Assembly (NCBI RefSeq): GCF_009909205.1
Contig: NZ_JAAAPN010000002.1
Span: 1 to 64,000 of the forward strand
Origin: Aquabacterium fontiphilum
GTDB lineage: Bacteria > Pseudomonadota > Gammaproteobacteria > Burkholderiales > Burkholderiaceae_C
DNA length: 64,000 bases
Reading direction: 5' to 3'
Of the stretch, positions 34,474 to 40,930 are shown piece by piece. Each line of letters opens with the position of its first letter. The first letter of the stretch is position 1. The notes beneath the pieces were generated by a model that was given only the letters and a program-made list of their open reading frames with translations, had not been told where the DNA came from and searched no databases. Made by a program: the position numbers and the translations under genes.

Positions 34474-35454
34474 GTGACTGACACCTCGACCCCCGCTCTC
34501 TACCGCAGCCTCTCGGCCGATGACATGGCCGCGGTCGACCAGGTCATCCACCAGCGGCTGTCGTCGCGCATCGCCTTGGTCAACCAGATCTCGCACTACA
34601 TCGTGCAGGCTGGCGGCAAGCGCGTGCGTCCCATGTTGCTGCTGCTGATTGCGCGCGCGCTGGGCTGCGACAGCACCGAGCGCCATGAACTGGCCGCCGT
34701 GGTGGAGTTCATCCACACCGCCACGCTGCTGCACGACGACGTGGTCGACGAATCCGATCTGCGCCGCGGCCGCAAGACAGCCAACGCGATGTTTGGTAAC
34801 GCCGCCAGCGTGCTGGTGGGCGATTTTCTGTACTCGCGCGCCTTCCAGATGATGGTGTCGACCAACCGTCTGCGCGTCATGGCGGTGCTGGCCGAGGCCA
34901 CCAACGTGATCGCCGAGGGCGAGGTGCTGCAGTTGATGAACATGCACGACCCGGACATCTCGGTGGACGATTACCTGCGCGTGATCGAATACAAGACGGC
35001 CAAGCTGTTCGAGGCCAGCGCGCGCCTGGGCGCCGTGATCTCGGACGCCTCGCCAGAAGTGGAAGAGGCTTGTGCAGGCTACGGCCGCACCGTGGGCACG
35101 GCCTTTCAGCTGATCGACGACCTGCTCGACTACGAAGGCACGACAGCCGAGCTGGGCAAGAACATCGGCGACGACCTGCGCGAGGGCAAGCCCACGCTGC
35201 CGCTGCTGGTGGCCATGCAGCGCGGCACGCCGGCCCAGCGCGAGCTGATCCGCCACGCCATTGAGCACGGTGAAGTCGAGAAGATGCCCGAGATCGTGGC
35301 CATCGTGCGCGACACCGGCGCGCTGGAGGCCACGCGCGAGGCCGCCCGCGAGCAGGTACAGCGGGCGCAGGCCCACCTGGCGTTGCTGCCAGACACGCCC
35401 TGGCGCCAAGCTCTGCTACAATTGTCGTTTGACTCGATTGGCAGATCCAACTGA
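34474..35454 (+). CDS. ispB: Polyprenyl (octaprenyl) diphosphate synthase
   Basis: A 326-residue trans-polyprenyl diphosphate synthase, making the side chain of ubiquinone. The first aspartate-rich motif is LLHDDVVDESD (86-96) and the second LIDDLLDYEG (213-222); GGKRVRPML (47-55) binds IPP. The start is taken as GTG 34474 (MTDTSTPALY), matching the usual family N-terminus; the frame is open upstream with no coding signs. Octaprenyl is typical for Burkholderiales; chain length itself is not readable. It diverges from the UbiH-family gene and ends 14 bases before a tRNA. Confidence 0.94.
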   Translation: MTDTSTPALYRSLSADDMAAVDQVIHQRLSSRIALVNQISHYIVQAGGKRVRPMLLLLIARALGCDSTERHELAAVVEFIHTATLLHDDVVDESDLRRGRKTANAMFGNAASVLVGDFLYSRAFQMMVSTNRLRVMAVLAEATNVIAEGEVLQLMNMHDPDISVDDYLRVIEYKTAKLFEASARLGAVISDASPEVEEACAGYGRTVGTAFQLIDDLLDYEGTTAELGKNIGDDLREGKPTLPLLVAMQRGTPAQRELIRHAIEHGEVEKMPEIVAIVRDTGALEATREAAREQVQRAQAHLALLPDTPWRQALLQLSFDSIGRSN

Positions 35455-35468
35455 CGTCGAGCCAGCAT

Positions 35469-35545
35469 CGGGGTGTAGCTTAGCCTGGTAGAGCGCTACG
35501 TTCGGGACGTAGAGGCCGGAGGTTCGAATCCTCTCACCCCGACCA
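35469..35545 (+). tRNA. tRNA-Pro (anticodon CGG)
   Basis: A 77-base cloverleaf: acceptor arm CGGGGTG/CACCCCG, D-arm with TAGCTTAGCCTGGTAGAG, anticodon loop TTCGGGA (anticodon CGG, reading CCG), T-arm GGAGGTTCGAATCCTC, then an encoded ACCA end. It stands 14 bases after ispB and is followed by a strong terminator. No integrase or duplicated 3' end is seen that would mark it as an island attachment site. Confidence 0.97.
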
Positions 35546-35556
35546 GATCTTTTGAC

Positions 35557-35591
35557 AAAAAGCCCAAGCGCATCACGTGCTTGGGCTTTTT
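35557..35591 (+). terminator. Rho-independent terminator after tRNA-Pro
   Basis: A perfect 13-bp stem (AAAAAGCCCAAGC / GCTTGGGCTTTTT) with a 9-base loop, ending in a T-run. It ends the tRNA transcript and, having an A-run on its left side, may work in both directions. Confidence 0.93.
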
Positions 35592-35624
35592 GCTTTTGAT
35601 CTCATCCAGGGCGATTCTGGATGA

Positions 35625-35764
35625 ATTTCGGCCGTTTCGGAAATTCAGAAATTCGGGTTGCGGCTGCGCGCATCCGGATTATGTTTCTGAATCGCCGAAA
35701 TAGTGATTGATAGGGCAGCCGAAAGGCCCTAGTATTTCGGAGAAGCAGAAAGGAAGTCCGAAAT
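35625..35764 (+). promoter_or_regulatory. Array of TTTCGG/CCGAAA operator-like sites before hipB
   Basis: TTTCGG or its complement CCGAAA appears at 35626, 35635, 35695, 35719, 35735 and 35758, with a near match ATTCGG at 35651. The last pair, ATTTCGGA (35734) and TCCGAAAT (35757), is a perfect 8-bp inverted repeat with a 15-base spacer ending at the hipB start codon. HipB-type antitoxins repress their own operon by binding such palindromes; the assignment is inferred from position and spacing. Confidence 0.6.
35658..35685 (+). promoter_or_regulatory. Candidate hipBA promoter
   Basis: TTGCGG (35658) and TATGTT (35680) are separated by 16 bases and embedded among the TTTCGG sites, so bound antitoxin would block polymerase. 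The hexamers are imperfect. Confidence 0.35.
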
Positions 35765-36086
35765 GACTGACGCCGTCAGCCGCACACCCCGCCTGTTGAA
35801 GTCAGCATCGCACCTGGGCCCAGTTGTGCGCGACCAGCGCAAATCACAGTCGCTGCGCATCGACGACGCGGCGGGCCTGCTGGGCGTGTCGGTGGACCTC
35901 ATGTCCCGGCTCGAAAACGGTCAGGGCTCGGTGCGCCTGGACAAAGCCCTGGCTGTGCTGGATGGCCTGGGACTCACGCTCATGGTGTTGCCCAAGGCGC
36001 ACCCGTGGGCGCGCGAGGCTGCTTCATCTGCAGCGCCGGCCAGCGCAGACAGCGCGTCGGTGGTGGCCGACGACAACAAGCCATGA
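35763..36086 (+). CDS. hipB: HipB-like antitoxin/transcriptional repressor
   Basis: A 107-residue XRE-type protein. The helix-turn-helix covers about residues 20-72 (VVRDQRKSQSLRIDDAAGLL, VSVDLMSRLENGQGSVRLDK), followed by LDGLGLTLMVLPK and a disordered Ala/Ser-rich tail. In HipBA modules HipB neutralises the HipA kinase and represses the operon. AGGAAG stands before ATG 35763. The stop lies 10 bases before the hipA start. The leader carries an array of CCGAAA-type sites, consistent with autoregulation. Confidence 0.87.
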   Translation: MTDAVSRTPRLLKSASHLGPVVRDQRKSQSLRIDDAAGLLGVSVDLMSRLENGQGSVRLDKALAVLDGLGLTLMVLPKAHPWAREAASSAAPASADSASVVADDNKP

Positions 36087-36096
36087 GGCGGCCGGC

Positions 36097-37455
36097 ATGA
36101 CCCACGCCTTGCAGGTCTGGGCCGATGCGAGCCGGGTCGCCACCATCGAGCATGAAGGACGCGATGACCGCTGGGGCCTGGGCTATGCCCAGCCCTGGCT
36201 GAAAGATGCCCAGGCCTACCCGCTGTCACCGGCGCTGCCCCTGCTGCAGCCGGTGGGCGGCTACGCCTCCGCCTCCATCAAGCGCTTCATTGAGCACCTG
36301 TTGCCCGAAGGGCGCGCGCTGGATGTGGCTGTGACCTACAACGGTCTGGCCAGGACCAATGTCTTCGGTCTGATCTGGGCACTCGGGGCCGAGACCGCAG
36401 GCGCCTTGCGCTTTACCGGCGATGCGGCCCCAGCAGCACCCACTGCCGAACCCGTCCCGCGAGAGATCCCCCTGCCTGAGCTCGACCAGCGCATTGCCGA
36501 GCGGGAGCATGTGCCGCTGTCCGTATGGGACGGCAAGGTGCGCATGTCGGTCGCCGGTTTGCAAGACAAGCTGCTGGTCTACCTTGACCGGCCACTGCTT
36601 GAGGGCGGCAAGCTTTTTCTGGTGGACGGGCAGCGGCTGGCATCCACCCACATCCTCAAGCCCGACACGGGCAACCCGCAGACACCGCACCTGGCGGTCA
36701 ACGAACACTTCTGCATGTCGCTCGCCCGGCGCATGGGTCTGCCGGCTGCGGAGGTGAGCCTGCTGCGTACGCCCCGGCCGGTGCTGGTTGTGCGGCGCTT
36801 CGACCGCGAAGTCGAGAATGCGGGTGACCGGCTGCACGTGCGCCGCCGGCACATCATCGACGCGTGCCAGGCCTGCGATCTGCCAGTGGCCTACAAATAC
36901 GAGCGCAACCTGGGCAGCGCCGAGGCGGTGCGCCACATCCGCGACGGCGTCAGCTTCGAGCGCCTGTTTGGCTGCGCAGACCTCACGGCCAACAAGGCCG
37001 CCGCCCGGCTGGCCATGCTGCGTTGGGCGCTCTTCCAGTTCTTGATTGGCAACAGCGATGCACACGGCAAGAACTTCTCTTTCTTCGTCCTAGCCGGGGG
37101 CCTGCTGGATCCCACCCCCTGGTACGACATGGTGAGCGTGCTGCAGTACGATGGCTTCGACACCGAGTTGGCCATGGCCTACGGCGACGTCTTCCGCCAC
37201 GCTGAGGTCTCGGCCTTTGCTCTGGCCGATTTCGCCGTGCGCTGCGGCATCGACCGGAGGCTGATGCGCCGCGAGGGACAGCGCCTGGCAAAGCTGGCCA
37301 TCGTGCAAGCGGCTGCACAGGCCCAGGCGGCCGATTACGAGGACGAGGCCGAGCGGGCCTTTGTGCAAGGTATTGCCGCCTTCGTGGTTCGCCAGGCCGA
37401 ACGCCTGACGCAACTGGTGGCCGACGCTGCGCGCTGGAAGGATGCGTACCTATGA
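36097..37455 (+). CDS. hipA: HipA-like serine/threonine kinase toxin
   Basis: A 452-residue HipA. The N-terminal subdomain spans 1-~105. RMSVAGLQDKLLV (149-161) holds the equivalent of the autophosphorylated Ser loop (Ser151). FLIGNSDAHGKNFS (315-328) contains the catalytic Asp321 and Asn326, and WYDMVS (342-347) supplies the metal-binding Asp344. All key residues are present, so the kinase should be active. In E. coli HipA phosphorylates glutamyl-tRNA synthetase and causes dormancy; the target here is unknown. The stop overlaps the ATG of a cytochrome c gene (ATGA), which is unusual for a toxin operon. Confidence 0.92.
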   Translation: MTHALQVWADASRVATIEHEGRDDRWGLGYAQPWLKDAQAYPLSPALPLLQPVGGYASASIKRFIEHLLPEGRALDVAVTYNGLARTNVFGLIWALGAETAGALRFTGDAAPAAPTAEPVPREIPLPELDQRIAEREHVPLSVWDGKVRMSVAGLQDKLLVYLDRPLLEGGKLFLVDGQRLASTHILKPDTGNPQTPHLAVNEHFCMSLARRMGLPAAEVSLLRTPRPVLVVRRFDREVENAGDRLHVRRRHIIDACQACDLPVAYKYERNLGSAEAVRHIRDGVSFERLFGCADLTANKAAARLAMLRWALFQFLIGNSDAHGKNFSFFVLAGGLLDPTPWYDMVSVLQYDGFDTELAMAYGDVFRHAEVSAFALADFAVRCGIDRRLMRREGQRLAKLAIVQAAAQAQAADYEDEAERAFVQGIAAFVVRQAERLTQLVADAARWKDAYL

Positions 37456-38162
37456 CGGTTTTACCTGGCGCGCTGCTGGCCGCAGCGACCGCGCTTTGGG
37501 GGCTGGCCGCTCAGGCCCAGGAGCGCCGGCCCGTTGAGGACACGATGGCCCAGCGCATGGAGGCGTGTACGGTGTGTCACGGGCCGCAGGGCCGCTCGAC
37601 CGCTCAGGGCTACTTCCCGCGCATCGCAGGCAAGCCGGCCGGCTACCTGGCCAACCAACTGATCAACTTCCGGGATGGGCGGCGCCACAACGGTGCGATG
37701 GCCTATCTGGTCAAGCACATGTCGGACGACTACGTGCACGAGATTGGCCGTTACTTTGGCGGACTCGACCTGCCGTACTCCCCGCCGCAGGCCGTGACGC
37801 TGGAGCCCGCCTCGCTGGAACGGGCGCGGACGCTGGTGTTCAAGGGCAACGGGGCCCGCGGGCTACCGGCGTGTGTGCACTGCCATGGCGAGCGCATGAC
37901 AGGTGCGTTGCCCGCCTTTCCGGGGCTGCTGGGCCTGCCGCGCGACTATCTCGTCGCGCAGTTGGGCGCATGGCGAACGGGGCAGCGCCATGCCGTCGCG
38001 CCTGATTGCATGCGGACGGTGGCCCAGCGGCTCACGCCCGAGGACATCACCGCCGTGGCGAGCTGGCTCGCGGCGCAGCCCATGCCCTCGGACAGCAAGC
38101 CGGCCGCTGCATCGTCGCTGCCCTCGCCCTTGCCCATGCCTTGCGGGAGCGGGCCCCGATGA
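37452..38162 (+). CDS. Diheme cytochrome c (c4-like)
   Basis: A 236-residue periplasmic cytochrome. A signal peptide covers ~1-22 (LAAQAQ). Heme sites are CTVCH (39-43) and CVHCH (141-145), each in a domain with a distal Met candidate (NGAMAY, VKHM), as in cytochrome c4. The C-terminal ~30 residues are Pro/Ser-rich. It overlaps hipA by 4 bases upstream and the triheme gene by 4 bases downstream, so the three genes should be cotranscribed and translationally coupled. It probably passes electrons to or from the triheme protein. Confidence 0.88.
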   Translation: MTVLPGALLAAATALWGLAAQAQERRPVEDTMAQRMEACTVCHGPQGRSTAQGYFPRIAGKPAGYLANQLINFRDGRRHNGAMAYLVKHMSDDYVHEIGRYFGGLDLPYSPPQAVTLEPASLERARTLVFKGNGARGLPACVHCHGERMTGALPAFPGLLGLPRDYLVAQLGAWRTGQRHAVAPDCMRTVAQRLTPEDITAVASWLAAQPMPSDSKPAAASSLPSPLPMPCGSGPR

Positions 38163-39451
38163 GTGCGCCCCGAACCCGCAAACTGGCCGTGGCGGCGGTG
38201 CTGGCTGCGCTGACCGCCGTGGTGATCGGTGCGCTGGTGGCGCTGCTGAACGTCTGGGGCGAAGCGCCCGTTCAGAAAGGGCGGGCGGTGGACGCCCCGC
38301 GTTCTGACGCCAGCCTTGTCGCCAGAGGCGCCTATCTTGCCAAAGCAGGCAACTGTGCGGCGTGCCACACCGCACGCGGCGGCATGGACATGGCCGGCGG
38401 CAAGGCTGTTCCCACGCCTTTTGGCACCGTGTACGCGACCAACCTGACGTCCGACCGCGAGACGGGACTGGGCGACTGGTCAGCCAGCGAGTTCTGGCGT
38501 GCCATGCATCACGGCCGTTCGAAAGACGGTCGCCTGTTGTATCCCGCGTTTCCTTACCCCAGCTACACGTATGTCACCCGACAGGACAGCGACGCCCTGT
38601 ACGCCTACCTGCAGAGCCTGCCCCCCGTGCGACAGGCCAACAGGCCGCACGCGTTGCGCTTTCCGTACAACCTTCAGGCTTCTCTTGCCGTCTGGCGCGC
38701 GCTGTACTTTCGACCCGGGCGCCATGAAGACGATCCCGGCCGCTCGGCAGCCTGGAACCGCGGACATTACCTGGTCCGGGGCCTTGGGCACTGCGTCGCT
38801 TGCCATGCCAGCCGCAACCAGCTGGGCGCGATCTCCAGCGATGTGGCGCTCGGGGGGGGGCTGATCCCCATGCAGAACTGGTATGCCCCCTCCCTGGCGT
38901 CGAAGCAGGAGGCTGGTGTGCAGCATTGGCCCACGCACGAGGTGGTGGCACTGTTGCAAACGGGTGTCGCGCCACGGGGCTCGGTGCTGGGCCCCATGGC
39001 GGAGGTGGTCCATGGCAGCACGCAGCACCTGAGCGCGGAAGACCTGCATGCCATGGCCACCTACCTGAAGGCGCTGCCGCAGCAGCCCGCCGTGCCCGTT
39101 ACGGCAGCGCCTGCGCCGGAAGCCACCTTGCAGTGGGGCCGGCGCATCTATGGTGATCGCTGTGCGAGCTGCCATGGCGAGCGCGGTGAAGGGGGCAGGG
39201 GCATCTACCCAGCGCTCGCTGGCAACCGCGCCGTCACCCTCCGTGCGCCGCACAACGTCATCAAGGTCATCAGCCATGGCGGCTTTCCGCCCACCACCGC
39301 GGGCAACCCTCGGCCATTTGGCATGCCGCCGTTCTCGCAGGTCTTGAGTGGCGAAGAGATTGCGGCCGTGAGCACCTACATCCGGCAATCGTGGGGCAAC
39401 CAGGCATCGGCCGTCGACGCGTTGGAGGTCTTGCGTCTCAACGAGCGCTGA
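38159..39451 (+). CDS. Triheme cytochrome c, dehydrogenase-subunit type (AdhB/GndC-like)
   Basis: A 430-residue exported or N-anchored cytochrome with three heme motifs: CAACH (66-70), CVACH (212-216) and CASCH (335-339). The order and segments such as GDWSASEFWRAMHHG, YPAFPYPSYT and MATYLKALP match the cytochrome subunits of membrane alcohol, aldehyde or gluconate dehydrogenases. No flavin or quinoprotein catalytic subunit lies next to it, so its electron donor is unknown. A hydrophobic helix at 9-32 may anchor it. The start ATG 38159 overlaps the diheme gene stop; the frame is open upstream to 38006. Confidence 0.87.
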   Translation: MSAPRTRKLAVAAVLAALTAVVIGALVALLNVWGEAPVQKGRAVDAPRSDASLVARGAYLAKAGNCAACHTARGGMDMAGGKAVPTPFGTVYATNLTSDRETGLGDWSASEFWRAMHHGRSKDGRLLYPAFPYPSYTYVTRQDSDALYAYLQSLPPVRQANRPHALRFPYNLQASLAVWRALYFRPGRHEDDPGRSAAWNRGHYLVRGLGHCVACHASRNQLGAISSDVALGGGLIPMQNWYAPSLASKQEAGVQHWPTHEVVALLQTGVAPRGSVLGPMAEVVHGSTQHLSAEDLHAMATYLKALPQQPAVPVTAAPAPEATLQWGRRIYGDRCASCHGERGEGGRGIYPALAGNRAVTLRAPHNVIKVISHGGFPPTTAGNPRPFGMPPFSQVLSGEEIAAVSTYIRQSWGNQASAVDALEVLRLNER

Positions 39452-39538
39452 GGGTGCTGGGCCAGATCTAGGGGAAGATGCCCCTTTGTTCCCGATCGTG
39501 ACAGTCTGATACTGCTTGGTGCATCAGCGGAGCAACGC

Positions 39539-40903
39539 ATGACCGAGCTTGGTTTCACCGATGGGTTCGCGATCACGGCCGGGTTGGTGCATGCCTTTGT
39601 GGCCGGGGTGTTTCTGCGCTTTCGCTCGGTCAGGCGCGAATGGGGACTGGGCTGGCTGGCGGGTGCGTATGCGGCGTCGGCCGTGTTGAACCTGCTGTAC
39701 TGGCCCGTGTTGCGGCTGCCGATGGCCTCGGGCTTCGACACGTGGCATGGCTTGTTCCTGCTGATTGTCGGGGTGACGGCGATTGCGGCGCTGCTGGCCG
39801 GTGTGCGCCAGTACACCGGGCACGAGCGGCCAAAGGCCTGGGCGGTGTTTGCAACGGTGTGGCTGGGTTTTGTCGCTCTTGCGGCCAGCCGCATGCAGTG
39901 GGTCGAGCAGGATGCGCTGCCCGGCAACCTTGCGGGCTGCGTGATTTTTGTCTACATGGCGTGGTTGTTCGTTCAGGCGCGGCGGCGCGAGCCGCAGTCT
40001 GGCCACGGGTTGGCCGCCGCCATGCTGGCGCTGTATCCCTTGCTGGTATTGGGTGGCATGGCCGTTGGCATGAACCAGCACGATGTGCGGCAGTGGGCGG
40101 CGGTACCGTTTGCGCTGGCCGGTCTGGGCGTGATGTCGGCCACCATGGGGCGCTTGCGCGCGCAGGCGCGCGAGTTGACGGCCACGCTGGAATCCCGTGT
40201 GGCCGAGCGCACGCAGCAACTCAGCGAGATGATCAGTTCGTTGGAGTCGTTCAACAGCATGGTGTCGCATGACCTGCGCGGCTCGCTCGGCGGGCTGGCC
40301 GGGCTGAGCGACGTGGCACTGCAGGCCATCGACGCCGGCGACACCGCCCGGGCGCGTCAGGTGATCGGTGTCGTGCGCCGCGAAACGGGCCAGTTGGCGA
40401 GCCTGGTGTCGGATCTGTTGCTGCTGGCGCGTGCCTCACAAGGCGAGGTGCACAAACAGTCGCTCAACCTGTCGACCCTGGTGGGCGAGGCGCTCGAGCA
40501 ACTGGCGATCAGCCAGGGCGACGAAGTTCGCCACCGTGTGTCGTGTGGCGAGATGCTGCCTGTGCAGGCCGACCCGGTGCTGTTGCGGCAGGTGCTGGTC
40601 AACCTGGTGGGCAACGCGTTGAAGTTCTCGCGGCAGTCGAGCGAGCCGCAGGTGCATCTGCAGGCGCGCCCGCAACAGAATGGCGTGGTGATCAGCGTGC
40701 AGGACAACGGCGTGGGCTTCGATCCGGCGCGCGCGGCGGAGCTGTTCGAACCGTTCAAGCGGCTGCACGCCCCGGGCCGGTTTGAAGGCAGCGGCGTGGG
40801 ACTGACCATCGTGCGCCGCATCGTCGAGCGCCACGGCGGCCGGGTGTGGGCCGACGGCGCCCCGGGCCGGGGCGCCACCTTCTCGGTGTGGTTGCCGGCC
40901 TGA
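39539..40903 (+). CDS. Sensor histidine kinase with 7TM-like N-terminus
   Basis: A 454-residue membrane kinase. About seven hydrophobic helices fill residues 8-200, like the 7TMR/MHYT-type sensor regions, followed by a coiled coil (205-237) and HisKA with His244 in SMVSHDLRGSL. The HATPase has N box NLVGNALKF (355-363), G1 DNGVGFDP (389-396) and G2 GSGVGLTIV (about 417-425). All catalytic boxes are intact. No response regulator gene is adjacent, so its partner is elsewhere. It follows the triheme cytochrome by 87 bases; a redox or quinone signal is possible but not shown. Confidence 0.9.
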   Translation: MTELGFTDGFAITAGLVHAFVAGVFLRFRSVRREWGLGWLAGAYAASAVLNLLYWPVLRLPMASGFDTWHGLFLLIVGVTAIAALLAGVRQYTGHERPKAWAVFATVWLGFVALAASRMQWVEQDALPGNLAGCVIFVYMAWLFVQARRREPQSGHGLAAAMLALYPLLVLGGMAVGMNQHDVRQWAAVPFALAGLGVMSATMGRLRAQARELTATLESRVAERTQQLSEMISSLESFNSMVSHDLRGSLGGLAGLSDVALQAIDAGDTARARQVIGVVRRETGQLASLVSDLLLLARASQGEVHKQSLNLSTLVGEALEQLAISQGDEVRHRVSCGEMLPVQADPVLLRQVLVNLVGNALKFSRQSSEPQVHLQARPQQNGVVISVQDNGVGFDPARAAELFEPFKRLHAPGRFEGSGVGLTIVRRIVERHGGRVWADGAPGRGATFSVWLPA

Positions 40904-40930
40904 ACCCGGGCGCCTGCAGGTCGCGTCCGC

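Noticed and set aside
35469-35591. tRNA-Pro as an integration site for a genomic island
   Set aside because: No integrase, no repeated tRNA 3' end and no clear composition break downstream; the hipBA and cytochrome genes alone do not make an island.
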